Shown: piece by piece, positions 7,901 to 17,476 of the stretch | Numbering within the stretch: the first letter of the stretch is position 1 | How the letters are laid out: every line of letters starts with the position of its first letter | IMG/VR virus record: IMGVR_UViG_3300008469_000011 | Coordinates: 1 to 34,039 of that record | Source of the DNA: a virus | Strand: one strand, 5' to 3' | DNA length: 34,039 bases | Made by a program: the position numbers and the translations under genes | The notes under the pieces: model-generated | Databases searched by the model: none | Seen by the model: the letters and a program-made list of their open reading frames with translations, nothing else | Told to the model about the DNA's origin: nothing

Positions 7901-10900
7901 TCATTTAAGGTTGCCGTACTAGCTACCAATAAAGTTATGTCACTACATAATGTATATTTGGCTACATCCTTTGCGAGGGCTGTAGCCCTTTCGTCAGTAA
8001 TGAAAGTACTATCCGTTAGACTAGCTGCTGTATGGACTGCTATGTTAGCAAACCCTTTAGGTGTTGCAGTTGCTGGTATAGCTGCTATGACTGCTGGTGT
8101 CTACTTGTTAACTGAGGCTTTTGACGGACAACTTGAAACACTGGCAGATGTTCGTGATGCCTATGGTGATATTCAAGAATATCTAGATACTGCTCAGAAT
8201 AACAAAGGTATCTTTACAGCAGACCAACTAGGTGCTAGAATTAACAAGTTAGAAGAATACAAAAAGGTAGCTAAAGAAATTGTAGAAGATGAGCGAGGGT
8301 CTTACGCTGATAAGGTAGCTGCTCGTAAAGAGCTTAAAGCACTTACAGAACAGATAGATGCTACAAAGGTAAGTTTCACAAAACTTCAAGAAGAAGCTAG
8401 ACGTAATGAACTTGCTGCATCATTTAGTAAACAACAAAAACAAATTACAGACACAATTAAAGCACTTAATACACAAAAAGACTCCGCACTCTCTATTAAC
8501 CCAAGATTTGATAGTACAAAGCTAGATGCTATTATATCACAACTAAAAGCTAAACTTGCTGGTCTTAAAAAAGAACTAACAAACTCTTTAAATAACGCTC
8601 CTATAATAACCTCTAAAGATGATGTAGATGCTATGAAGGCATTTACTACAACATTGAATAACATAGCAAATAGTACCAGCTCAAGCTATGAAGCGGCTAT
8701 GCAGAAGTTTGACAGTGTAATGGAAGCTTTTAAAAGTAAATCTGAAGTTTTGTCTAAGGAACTACAACCAAGATTTAACAAGTTTACTGAGTTGTTAAAA
8801 GATACTAAATTTGACACAGCTTTAAAAGATAACCTTGAGGGGTTATTTGATTCCTTTAAATCTAATGATTTAGGTAAAATTGGCTTACAAGTAAGTGCCC
8901 TTAAGAAAGAGATAGAAGATTTAGCAAAAGCTAACCCCGAATGGAATCCTGATGCTGCTAACGGTGTAGTAAAGGCTATTGAGGAGCTACAAGCTGTCTA
9001 TGGTAACTTAGGTGCTACAGAAGCTGCTGTGAAGAAGAAAGCAGATTCCACTACTAAAGCTTATATTAAGGGTATTGCTGATAGAATAAAGCTCACTAAT
9101 GATTTAGCAGCAGCTAAGGCGTTAGCTGAAGGAAAAGACTATAAAGTTTCTACAGGTATCAAAGCACAACTTGATGCTTCCAGCCAAATTCTTAAGGACT
9201 TAAAAGAGAAGAAAGTTTCCCAAGATATTATAGATGCAGAACAGCTAAAAAACTATAAATTACAACACAGTTATGAGGTTGCTAAAACTTCAGAGAAAGA
9301 AAAGCAAGAAAATTTAGATAGAAGTATCAAGGTTTTACAAGACCAACTTACAGGCAAGACCAGCACCTCTGTTGAGTTAGCTAAAGTAAAACAGGAAACA
9401 ACCTCTAAGCAACTAAAAGGTATGCTAGACCTTAAAGATGCTTCATTAAGTGTACTTCAGATTTCTGAAATGGATAAAGATGAACTACTTTCAAAAATAA
9501 AAAGTGGTAACTCTTATCAAAAAGTCCTGAATATGATTAAGGATGCTTTAGCTGCTGAATTAGCTACCAATAAAGCTATAACCTCTGAGCAATCTAAATA
9601 TGCTGCATTAGACCAAAAACGCATTGAGCAACATACAGCTTATGTGGCGGCACAACAACAGTCGTTACAGGCTACTAAAGACCAGTATCAACAACTGCTT
9701 GCATTTTCAGAGGTAGAAAAACAACGTACAGATGCTCAAGTTGCTTATAGTAAAGCGGTTACAAAAGCAGCAACTGAACGTGATAAAGAGTTAGCTCGAA
9801 TAAAACAGAGAGAAGATGCAGTTGCGAAAAGTAATGCTGATGCAGAAGATAAAAATAAGTCCCTTGTAGAACTTACAAAACAGAAAAAAGAAGCCCAAGC
9901 ATTATATAATAAGCAATTGGCTGCATCTAGAAAGTTACTAGGTGAGAACCTAGCACGTGCTGATGAATTTTATAAACTTATGGAAACTGGGGCAGATTCA
10001 TTAACTAATGGTCTTGTTGATTTCTTTGATATTGGTTCAGCTGGTTGGATGGACTTTGGAAGTCTTGCTAAATCCACTATAGCGGATATATCCAAAGAAC
10101 TAATTAAGCTCAGTGTTACTGACCCTCTTAATAGTGCTATAAAAGGTCTTATTAGTGGAAACTCTACTATTTCTAACTTAGACCAAGCTGTAGCTGGTAA
10201 AGAATATACCAATAATGGTGATGGTACGTGGACTACAACCTCCAGTGTGCCCAATCTTGGCACTGGAGGTTCAGCAGCCTTAATTGGGGGTCTTAGTGCT
10301 GCTGGTTCTTACATGAACAACGGTAACGCTGGTCAAGCAATAGGAAGTGGTATCGGGACTGGTATAAGTACTTATGGAGCTATGTTATCAATGATAAATC
10401 CAGCTGTTGGTATTCCTATGGCTATTGGTGGTTCTTTGCTTGGTGGAGTGCTTGGTGATGCACTTGGTGGAAGCAAGGACACTACAACCCAAGACCAACT
10501 AAAAGCATTAAATGAGAAGGCAGATGCTCGTAACAAATACTTAGAAGCTGCTCAAACATTTTATGATGCTGCTGGTAAATTAGGTAGCTCATTTGTAACC
10601 GCATTCCAATCTTCAAAAGATGCGTTCAATACCACAATGCAAGCGTCCTTGATAGATAATGAAGCTCGCAGAATCAATGCAACTACAGGTGTGATGGAGG
10701 GAGAAAGATTAAACCCTGTTGACTTTGGAAGTGTAAGTAATGCTGTAAACTTTTTTATAGAAGGGTTACAAAGAACTTTAGATGGTGCTGATAGAGACTT
10801 TGCAAAAGTAACCTATAGCGTAAGTGAACTAGATCATGCTGTAACCGCATCTTCTGACTCAAGCAGAGAATTTGTATTAGCTTGGGAAGACCTTGATTCA

Positions 10901-13900
10901 TCAGGTAACCGCTCATTAAAAACACTAGGTGATGCAATTATAGAGCTTGGTTCTAATGCATATAAGACAACTTCTCAATTAATGGGAGTTATTGAAGATT
11001 ATCAAGGGATGTACGAGAAACTTTCTGGTGAAACAACATTTAGTGATAAAAAAGTTGTTGCTGCTAGAGATACTCTTGAAAGTAACGGTGTTATTGACTT
11101 CGGCTCTGCTAGTTCAGAGGCAAAACAACTAAGTGATATTCTGTATAGTATAGGTAATGCAGCTGATGCAAGTGGTGTAAATCTTGGAGAGCTATCTGAT
11201 AGGATTGAAGATAATTTAGATGCTGCTATAGCTGCAAACCCAGAGTTAAAAGACCTAGCGTATAACCAAGATGGTGCTGCCAAATCAATAGAGATACTTA
11301 GAGAAAAAGGTTTTGTTGGGTTAGCTAAAGACGTTTCCTTGCTGCAAACAGTAATGGGACAAACCATAGATACTACGGGCATGACATTTGAGGAGATATT
11401 AAACTTAAACTCTGAAATGAAAACTATGTCTGAGGTATATGCTACATCAAGAAAAAATGTAAAAGCATGGAATGAAGGGTTAAAATCATCAGATGACCTA
11501 ATGCTTGAAACAGCATCTCACTTAGGAGTATACGGAAGAACATCAGATGAAGCATTTCAACTACTAAAAGGTGGTGTAGATGGACTTACCGATGCAGAGT
11601 ACGATTACCTAGTTCAGCTGAAAGCAAGAGAAGATGCATCCAAAGCTAATATTAAAGCTTGGGAAGATAGGTTTAAATCACAAGATGATATATTAGCTGA
11701 TTCAGCAGATACTTTTGGTGTAGTAGGTAAAACATCATCAGAAGCATTTGACTTATTAAAAGGTGGTGTTGATGGACTTACAGATGCTGAGTATAATTAC
11801 CTAGATGCACTCAAAGTACATGAAGAGGTAGTAGCATCAGCAACAGCCTCATTTCTTGATTATGCAGAACAGATGAAAGGAACAGACTCTTATAACAGTT
11901 ATGTTAAAGACCAGCAAGCACAACTATATATTAACAAAATGGAATCAGCTGGTTATGAGATAGGTTCGGTTGCAGATGTTATTTCGGACTTCTCAAGCAT
12001 TAATGCAGAAGGATTATCAAAAATAGCATCTACTCTTGCTGAAGTTGGGTTAAGCCCTGAAGACATATCAGCACTACTACCTACTTTAAATGATACTGCA
12101 TCAAACACAGCAGATACAGTAAAAGCGGTATACGATACTTCTACGAACTGGAGTAACTACAGTTCAAACACAGCAAGTAATATCTCATCATACCGAGTAG
12201 ATTATGAGATGCAGAAAGAATTCAATGATAACATCAAAAAAGCATCTGAAAAACTTGGAATATCTATCGAAGATATGTCAAAAATGGACGCTAAATGGAT
12301 AGAAGAACTAAACACTGTATTTAAAGCTGTTGTTGATATACCTCAAAGTGTAGCAAACCAGATGAATCAAGGCATCACTTGGTATGACAATTCAGGCATA
12401 CTAAATGACTTTCTTAAAGACTTTAACTACACAAATTCATTATCAGGACTTCAAGAATATAGCCAAAAAGATTTTATGGATAAGTTCATAAAACAGATAA
12501 GTATGGGCTATGATAATAATGGTGCTGAGGAAGTAAGATACAAACTTAATACAGACGCATTTAATGAATGGCTAAAAAGTCTTAATCTTTCAATAGACCA
12601 ATTCGGAATAGATGGAGTACATAGCCTAGAAGACCTAAAAACACTCGGCAATGTTATTGGTTTAGATTTTAGTAGTTTATTAGATAAAACTACGGAGTCA
12701 GTAGATAAAACAAGTAAATCAATCTATGACTTTATGGTTACACAAGATGAAGCAAAAGATGCGTGGAAGGAATTAGGTTTAACAGGGGAAATTAGCACTT
12801 CTAAATTAGATGCACTCAAATCATCACTAGACGGTATTGAAGTGGATAGTGCAGAATATGATAAAGTAACTTCAGCAATATCAGAAATTGAAAAATACTT
12901 AGGTGGTATAGTTGATTTAACAGATAATTGGTTAAGCAGAAACGATACTACTTCTCAGTCAATAGATAAAATGGGCAATGACTTGGAGATAGAATCGGCA
13001 AGTAAGTTAAGTCTTGCACAACTTGAAGCTATAACACTTACTGACGGTTTAACACAAGCTGAGTATGATTTACTTTCCGCTAGAGAGGAACAAATAAAAG
13101 CATCTGAAAGTAACAAGAAGGCTTGGGAAGATACTATAAATCCTGAAGGTAGCTTTGGTAGATTGTTAGAATCTGTAGTTTCTGAAATGGCCGCTAATAG
13201 TGCTGGTGATACGGGGGGGTTATCTGAATATAGTGCGAATATGTCACTTGATGATTTATATAACTTACTAACTGCTGATGGAGAACTTACAGATGCTGAA
13301 TTAGCATTATTGAACGCTAGAAAAGAGCAAATAGATAAAACTAAAGAACTTCAAGATAAATTAGACATAGCTAAGTTGATGGATGATGAAGAAGGTATTT
13401 TAGCCGAGACTAGAAAACAAGCTTTAAAAGGATTGACTGAAGAACAAGCAGCTAAGCAAACAGAAATCTGGAAGTATCAAGATGCTTTAAAGGTTTTAAA
13501 TGAAAAGAAAGGCCTTCAAGACCAATTAAACAAATTAACACTTTCAGAGTCCGAGCTAAGAAAGATACAATTAGATAAGTTAGACGAGTCAAATAGAGAA
13601 ATTCAAACAAATATCTGGTTAGAAGAAGATAGACAAAAATCTCTTTCTAATATAAATTCTTGGTTAGACACTATAGATTTTGGAGGGTATGAAGGCTCTT
13701 TTAAAAGATTAGCTCAATCGTTAAACATGGGAGATGTTTCACCAAATATGTCACTAGATGACATGTATAAGGACTTTATGTCTGATGGAAAATTAACAGA
13801 TGCTGAACTTGCTTTACTAAAAGCTAGAAAACAACAGGTAGACGTAACTCAAGGACTTCAAGACCAACTAGACATAGCTAAGTTGATGGATGATGAAGAA

Positions 13901-16306
13901 GGTATTTTAGCCGAGACTAGAAAACAAGCTTTAAAAGGGCTGACTAAAGAGCAAGCAGCTAAGCAAACAGAAATCTGGAAGTATCAAGATGCTTTAAAGG
14001 TTTTAAATGAGAAAAAAGGATTACAAGACCAAGTAAACAAATTAACACTTACAGAATCTCAACTAAGAGATATTCAATTAGCTAAGTTAGATAAAACAAA
14101 TCAAGCTATTCAAAAAAATATTTGGGCTGAGGAAGATAGACAAAAATCTATTTCTAATATAAATTCTTGGTTAGACACTATAGATTTTGATGGGTATGAA
14201 GGTTCTTTCTACCGACTAGCTCAATCGTTAGATATGGCTGAAGTATCAGCTAATATGTCTAGTGACGCTATGTTTAATATGTTTATGAAAGATGGTAAAC
14301 TTTCTGAAGCAGAGCTAAAATTATTAAACGCTAGAAAGCAACAAGAAGACATCACAGCTGATTTAGCCAAACAAGAAGAAGATAAAACTAAAGGCTTATT
14401 AGACCAACTTGATATAGCTAGAATGATGGGTGATGAAGATGGAATATTAGCTTTAAATAGACAAAAAGAATTATCAACACTTACTGAAGAGCAGAAATCA
14501 ATTCAACGACAAATCTGGGCTTATGAAGACGCTACAAAAGCAAGAGATGAACACACTGCATATATGGAAACATCTTGGGATTCTTACTATGATAGACTAA
14601 TAAGAGAAGCAGATAAAGCTCATCAGTCAGTTATAGATGGGTATAACGATGAGATTAATGCCTACCAAGATACTATAGACAAAAAACAAGACATGCTTGA
14701 TGACTTAAACGATTCATTGAGCGATATTACAGACAATATAAACACTCTTGATAGTATCATAAGCTCTATAGAAGATACAGTTAAGACACTAAGAGGTGAA
14801 GATAAGGGTCTTAAACAACTAGATAGTTTTAGCGTTTACATAAGAGAAGCAATGAGGCTTTCTGGTTCATCTAACTACGATGCTTTATCTAAGGCTGTTG
14901 AGAACGCAGTAAGTGCTTCAAGTGCCTTACTCGACAGTAGTAACTTCCAATCTTATGAAGATATGATGTATCAACAAAGTGTAGCCGCTAACCAATTTGA
15001 TAGCCTAGACGTTACCCTTGAGTCAGAGAGAGATATTCTTAAAGAGATTGAAGAAAACACTAGGATGCAAATTGCAGCAATAGAAGGAAGTATTGCAAGC
15101 CTAAGAGGTGCTATATCAGATTTAAGTGACTCAATAGACATCAAAGAGCAAGAGGCAACTACATCTGAGATGGTCTCAGAACTTACTCAAGAATTTGCTG
15201 ATATGAAAGCACAAAGAGAGATAATAAAACAAGCCAATGGGTTGTCTTTCCTTTCACCTGCTGAGATAGAAAAATATACTGATGCGAATACTGCTAAGTG
15301 GTTTAGAGATAAATTTGACGAGATAAATAGTCTTGCTGAAAAATTAATTCCAACTTTAGGTGGTTCATTTAGTATAAAAACAGATGCTGGAGATGTTCGT
15401 ACTTTAGAAAAGTTAGCTCACAATCTTGGTATATCAACTTCTGAATCAAGACTAACTACCGATAAGAGAGTTGAAAACCTCAAAGATGATTTTCTTGAAA
15501 TGAAATCACTTAGAGACCTTATAGCATCAAACAACGACTTAACTTTTCTCTCGCCATCTGAGATAGAAAAATACTCCGATAAGGCTACAGCTGACTGGTT
15601 TAAAAATATGTTTGCTAGCATTAACCAACAAGCAGAGAGCCTGATACCAGAACTTGGTTCAGAATTTGCCATAAATACCATATATGGTGAAAAACTATTA
15701 GAAAATCTAGCACATAAATTAGGTACATCCACAAGCCCATCAGTTCCTGTAGAAGAACCTATAAATGTAGAGGCGTTAATAGGCGAACTTACTCATCAGT
15801 TTTCAGTAATGAAAAATAAAAGAGAAGAGATTAAAAGAATCAATGAATTGTCATTCTTATCTCCAGCAGAAATAGCTAAATATAGTGATGAAACAACTGC
15901 AAAATGGTTTAAAGATATATTCAATGAAATAAATGGATTAGCAAAAAAACTTATACCAGAAGTCGGTGATAATTTTACTATTTTAGGTCCAGATGGGCTA
16001 CCACGTACTTTAAATGCATTAGCATATCAAGCAGGTAAAAGCACAGCGGCTTCTTTCGATACTGGTGGTTACACAGGGAATATCCCAGCAAATAGTGTCG
16101 CTGGTATTGTTCATGGACAAGAGTATGTACTTAATGCACAAACAACAAAAGCTATGGGTCTTAATAACGCAGGCTCTAACGTATTTATAGAGATACGAGA
16201 CGCTTTAAGAGATATAAAACAGATGCAAATTAGACAAACTGCTAACTCAAATAAAGCACTTGATACAAGTAGAGCTAGCCTATCACTACAGCTAAAGGAG
16301 GCGTAA
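4955..16306 (+). CDS. Giant tape measure protein (3783 residues)
   Basis: This protein sets tail length and is packed inside the tail tube until DNA ejection. At about 0.15 nm per residue, the length implies a tail near 570 nm. The N-terminal 640 residues are mostly coiled coil. Residues about 650-860 form a TP901-1-type tape measure domain (EEADKAARTL..., then 'Y..TSVFNH', then 'M.IAFSNAGFNASTSGTQIRK'). Two hydrophobic segments follow at about 968-996 and 1031-1056, and a Gly-rich hydrophobic stretch at about 1767-1842. Repeats lie at about 2170 and 2234 (64-residue period), at 2804, 2973 and 3153 (near-identical first two copies), and at 3430, 3529 and 3632. A coiled coil occupies about 3220-3330. 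The C-terminus has GGYTGNIPANSVAGIVHGQE, the usual 'GGYTG...AGIVH..E.V.n' end of tape measures. GGGAGATA precedes the ATG. No peptidoglycan hydrolase domain is evident. Confidence 0.93.
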   Translation: MAIKNMNSTATIKFVADTNEYKKATEKAFTGTTAMASDVTDAQKNAAQATQIIYGKSLELQKAIASATGDVKKQMQQAHNAMIELLKDLEAVGKSDGAENGTEMTITDINKALLQATETTRLFHREIAAASKASSGFDVKINYPKMQKDLSGFKKQMQSISDIELIDPKNVKTFQAISGEMVTLENRYEQLINLHSKTTDKTILVQIEDQLSITDARMRQNINTAAALKSSYTQALNVSKDSNTIDRVLAKTNLTIDEYVTKAGTAKKQLASFMSSFDNKALSNHIKEIRSYKTQLENLQKVAVPKGDVGYAEYKKELDRLTQLIETKVTAYNKELSHIGDVKTSKLKSIADDLSLEKATHEVEKLQKEIVKLNGLPLIDPTGATNMQSRLAEENNDLIQLSQTLEKLTSKYAALKQQQKQGINVDKDLAETNALLQKTAGLIGTTKKRYVEYAKTVSNAEGLIKKAHTDTRVEFEGIIHSQSKATESLRQFINTRSKLANDDAIAAANKSILKYEASIDNLNITAKEQQDIINATGAAIDKLKQKYQQQMLANKAAGNSDIKLQKEMAATLAQVREEEAKLTKQLARKNSILRQSRTDTKRYSQEISKLKANLAETSGLKRFADIIKRTAMYITGGSMVFAAIATARAITEFTEEADKAARTLSAVLDIQGDVNQRFTQATMIEENLINLTKRYGGTLEDVNSAALELGRAGIPVDKLSAATEAVIKMAKLTGDTVATSASAMVTYTSVFNHLDVDVLGDKLAYVANQSRMSTQDIGTFSNYALATAKTVGLTIDAINGMAIAFSNAGFNASTSGTQIRKFANILNDTSTDTRKFFMEMGTNQSMLAFNIAKGGKESNQAFIEFIRNLQTKTRPAFNKAVAGMDILVKNVLSGLYENGDDVINKLNGSINNSVGELDKALIVTESYTATWEKLKVVLEDFGSKAITPVFDVMQGIANVIIDNKDSITALIKAVALLTVTYASFKVAVLATNKVMSLHNVYLATSFARAVALSSVMKVLSVRLAAVWTAMLANPLGVAVAGIAAMTAGVYLLTEAFDGQLETLADVRDAYGDIQEYLDTAQNNKGIFTADQLGARINKLEEYKKVAKEIVEDERGSYADKVAARKELKALTEQIDATKVSFTKLQEEARRNELAASFSKQQKQITDTIKALNTQKDSALSINPRFDSTKLDAIISQLKAKLAGLKKELTNSLNNAPIITSKDDVDAMKAFTTTLNNIANSTSSSYEAAMQKFDSVMEAFKSKSEVLSKELQPRFNKFTELLKDTKFDTALKDNLEGLFDSFKSNDLGKIGLQVSALKKEIEDLAKANPEWNPDAANGVVKAIEELQAVYGNLGATEAAVKKKADSTTKAYIKGIADRIKLTNDLAAAKALAEGKDYKVSTGIKAQLDASSQILKDLKEKKVSQDIIDAEQLKNYKLQHSYEVAKTSEKEKQENLDRSIKVLQDQLTGKTSTSVELAKVKQETTSKQLKGMLDLKDASLSVLQISEMDKDELLSKIKSGNSYQKVLNMIKDALAAELATNKAITSEQSKYAALDQKRIEQHTAYVAAQQQSLQATKDQYQQLLAFSEVEKQRTDAQVAYSKAVTKAATERDKELARIKQREDAVAKSNADAEDKNKSLVELTKQKKEAQALYNKQLAASRKLLGENLARADEFYKLMETGADSLTNGLVDFFDIGSAGWMDFGSLAKSTIADISKELIKLSVTDPLNSAIKGLISGNSTISNLDQAVAGKEYTNNGDGTWTTTSSVPNLGTGGSAALIGGLSAAGSYMNNGNAGQAIGSGIGTGISTYGAMLSMINPAVGIPMAIGGSLLGGVLGDALGGSKDTTTQDQLKALNEKADARNKYLEAAQTFYDAAGKLGSSFVTAFQSSKDAFNTTMQASLIDNEARRINATTGVMEGERLNPVDFGSVSNAVNFFIEGLQRTLDGADRDFAKVTYSVSELDHAVTASSDSSREFVLAWEDLDSSGNRSLKTLGDAIIELGSNAYKTTSQLMGVIEDYQGMYEKLSGETTFSDKKVVAARDTLESNGVIDFGSASSEAKQLSDILYSIGNAADASGVNLGELSDRIEDNLDAAIAANPELKDLAYNQDGAAKSIEILREKGFVGLAKDVSLLQTVMGQTIDTTGMTFEEILNLNSEMKTMSEVYATSRKNVKAWNEGLKSSDDLMLETASHLGVYGRTSDEAFQLLKGGVDGLTDAEYDYLVQLKAREDASKANIKAWEDRFKSQDDILADSADTFGVVGKTSSEAFDLLKGGVDGLTDAEYNYLDALKVHEEVVASATASFLDYAEQMKGTDSYNSYVKDQQAQLYINKMESAGYEIGSVADVISDFSSINAEGLSKIASTLAEVGLSPEDISALLPTLNDTASNTADTVKAVYDTSTNWSNYSSNTASNISSYRVDYEMQKEFNDNIKKASEKLGISIEDMSKMDAKWIEELNTVFKAVVDIPQSVANQMNQGITWYDNSGILNDFLKDFNYTNSLSGLQEYSQKDFMDKFIKQISMGYDNNGAEEVRYKLNTDAFNEWLKSLNLSIDQFGIDGVHSLEDLKTLGNVIGLDFSSLLDKTTESVDKTSKSIYDFMVTQDEAKDAWKELGLTGEISTSKLDALKSSLDGIEVDSAEYDKVTSAISEIEKYLGGIVDLTDNWLSRNDTTSQSIDKMGNDLEIESASKLSLAQLEAITLTDGLTQAEYDLLSAREEQIKASESNKKAWEDTINPEGSFGRLLESVVSEMAANSAGDTGGLSEYSANMSLDDLYNLLTADGELTDAELALLNARKEQIDKTKELQDKLDIAKLMDDEEGILAETRKQALKGLTEEQAAKQTEIWKYQDALKVLNEKKGLQDQLNKLTLSESELRKIQLDKLDESNREIQTNIWLEEDRQKSLSNINSWLDTIDFGGYEGSFKRLAQSLNMGDVSPNMSLDDMYKDFMSDGKLTDAELALLKARKQQVDVTQGLQDQLDIAKLMDDEEGILAETRKQALKGLTKEQAAKQTEIWKYQDALKVLNEKKGLQDQVNKLTLTESQLRDIQLAKLDKTNQAIQKNIWAEEDRQKSISNINSWLDTIDFDGYEGSFYRLAQSLDMAEVSANMSSDAMFNMFMKDGKLSEAELKLLNARKQQEDITADLAKQEEDKTKGLLDQLDIARMMGDEDGILALNRQKELSTLTEEQKSIQRQIWAYEDATKARDEHTAYMETSWDSYYDRLIREADKAHQSVIDGYNDEINAYQDTIDKKQDMLDDLNDSLSDITDNINTLDSIISSIEDTVKTLRGEDKGLKQLDSFSVYIREAMRLSGSSNYDALSKAVENAVSASSALLDSSNFQSYEDMMYQQSVAANQFDSLDVTLESERDILKEIEENTRMQIAAIEGSIASLRGAISDLSDSIDIKEQEATTSEMVSELTQEFADMKAQREIIKQANGLSFLSPAEIEKYTDANTAKWFRDKFDEINSLAEKLIPTLGGSFSIKTDAGDVRTLEKLAHNLGISTSESRLTTDKRVENLKDDFLEMKSLRDLIASNNDLTFLSPSEIEKYSDKATADWFKNMFASINQQAESLIPELGSEFAINTIYGEKLLENLAHKLGTSTSPSVPVEEPINVEALIGELTHQFSVMKNKREEIKRINELSFLSPAEIAKYSDETTAKWFKDIFNEINGLAKKLIPEVGDNFTILGPDGLPRTLNALAYQAGKSTAASFDTGGYTGNIPANSVAGIVHGQEYVLNAQTTKAMGLNNAGSNVFIEIRDALRDIKQMQIRQTANSNKALDTSRASLSLQLKEA
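13362..14375 (+). repeat. 507-base tandem duplication inside the tape measure gene
   Basis: Two consecutive 169-codon units begin at 13362 and 13869. The first 70 bases of each are identical, including silent positions, and a further 60-base stretch ending in AAATGA is also identical, as is a stretch near the end encoding NINSWLDTIDF. The units then diverge moderately. A third, degenerate copy of the start lies at about 14411 (540 bases on), and half-units flank the array (the EGSF...LTDAELALL part before the first copy). The high silent identity indicates recent duplication or gene conversion. Confidence 0.85.
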
Positions 16307-16543
16307 ATGACATTTAAACCACTCGGTGCATTAAAAGTAAAAGCTGGTACTGTGTATAGCACTACAAGCCAAGAGAACCCTGTACCAACAGCAACAGCTT
16401 TTTATGCAACAGAGGACTGCTATTTGTCAATCAATGGCTCTATTCAGTTCACCATATTTGCTAAAGATATTAATATTATTGATAACAATTCCAAGTATGT
16501 CTTTAGTAAATCAGTAATTGTAGTTATGGGAGATGTCTCATGA
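16307..16543 (+). CDS. Small protein after the tape measure, unknown function
   Basis: The 78-residue protein starts directly after the tape measure stop with an excellent ribosome binding site (AAGGAGG at 16296-16302). It ends in a four-base ATGA overlap with the next gene, so the three are translated together. The sequence is short, beta-rich and has no signal peptide or membrane segment (for example CYLSINGSIQFTIFAKD, then SKSVIVVMGDV). This resembles a single small beta-sandwich. Small proteins of this kind between tape measure and distal tail genes are probably tail-tip components, but I do not recognise a family. Confidence 0.6.
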   Translation: MTFKPLGALKVKAGTVYSTTSQENPVPTATAFYATEDCYLSINGSIQFTIFAKDINIIDNNSKYVFSKSVIVVMGDVS

Positions 16544-17466
16544 ATTTCTTAAAGCAAGAGATAGATGAAATATTAGAGACTGATATGACTGAAACATATA
16601 ACGTGTGGTCAAGCAGTGCTACCTATAACATACAAGAAGATGACACACTCCTTGATAGTACAAATGTAGCCCGGGACGGTAATTATTACTATAGAACAAC
16701 CATAGACTCAAACATAAATCATAGACCTTCATTAAATGAAAACCTATACTGGACTGTTCATGCACCATCAAACAGGTATGCGATGCTAGATGCTTCAGCA
16801 AATACAGCTACAGAGATAGAAGGTTCAGGTTTTTATATAACCATATCAAGAGGCAACATAGAACAGCTAGCTATAGGAAATGTTGTTGCAAACTCAATCG
16901 TAATAGAGAATATCGACTCAAATGATAATGTGATAAACACACAGACGGTTAATACCAATGCAACCAATGAAGACGTTTCTGATTATTGGACTTATATATA
17001 CTCACCTTACAACTACGGTATCTCTAGGGGGTTTTTAGTATCCATAGCACCCGTTGGTGTGAAACTAAAGATTACATTTAACAAAAACACCATTGAGAAT
17101 AAAACAAAATGCGGCTATTTAGTAGGAGGACAGCAGATAACATTTGGTAAAACACTCTATGCTCCAAACTTCAAATACAACATCATAGGAGACAGTGGTT
17201 TTGATGAATGGGGTCGTCCTTTAACAAGTAGTATATTGCCTCAGAATATGGTTGATTTTGAAACCATTATAGATACTGACTTATTTGTAAACACAAGGAG
17301 AAAATTGAAATCAATATATGGTGAAATAGGTGTGTTTATAGTAGACGAGTCTGATGACAGTATTCACGAAAACCTACTGACACTAGGTAAGGTAATGGAT
17401 TCATCTCAAGTCTTGTCAAATCCAGCTAAATCTACAATCTCATGGTCAGTAGCTGAAGTAATTTAA
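16540..17466 (+). CDS. Distal/minor tail protein with CBM-like N-terminus
   Basis: The 308-residue protein follows the tape measure block, the usual site of the distal tail or tail-tip ring protein. Residues about 20-80 have the pattern 'W.....Y......l.......gnYYYR...dsN.nhrP......yW', like small carbohydrate-binding modules of the CBM5/12 type, then 'sNRYAMLDASA'. The middle is a beta-sandwich (about 90-190). The C-terminal part contains FGKTLYAPNFKYNIIGDSG and DEWGRPL, then a long strand/helix segment with 'v.trrkLksIyGeigvfivDES', similar in layout to minor tail proteins of Gram-negative siphophages that bridge tube and fibre. The start overlaps the previous stop (ATGA). The exact ring position is inferred. 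Confidence 0.55.
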   Translation: MNFLKQEIDEILETDMTETYNVWSSSATYNIQEDDTLLDSTNVARDGNYYYRTTIDSNINHRPSLNENLYWTVHAPSNRYAMLDASANTATEIEGSGFYITISRGNIEQLAIGNVVANSIVIENIDSNDNVINTQTVNTNATNEDVSDYWTYIYSPYNYGISRGFLVSIAPVGVKLKITFNKNTIENKTKCGYLVGGQQITFGKTLYAPNFKYNIIGDSGFDEWGRPLTSSILPQNMVDFETIIDTDLFVNTRRKLKSIYGEIGVFIVDESDDSIHENLLTLGKVMDSSQVLSNPAKSTISWSVAEVI

Positions 17467-17476
17467 AGGAAAAATA

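Noticed and set aside
11002-11382. 126-codon minus-strand frame, and similar frames at 7531-7869, 9970-10263 and 15418-15732
   Set aside because: All are antisense to the tape measure gene, without ribosome binding sites or recognisable motifs.
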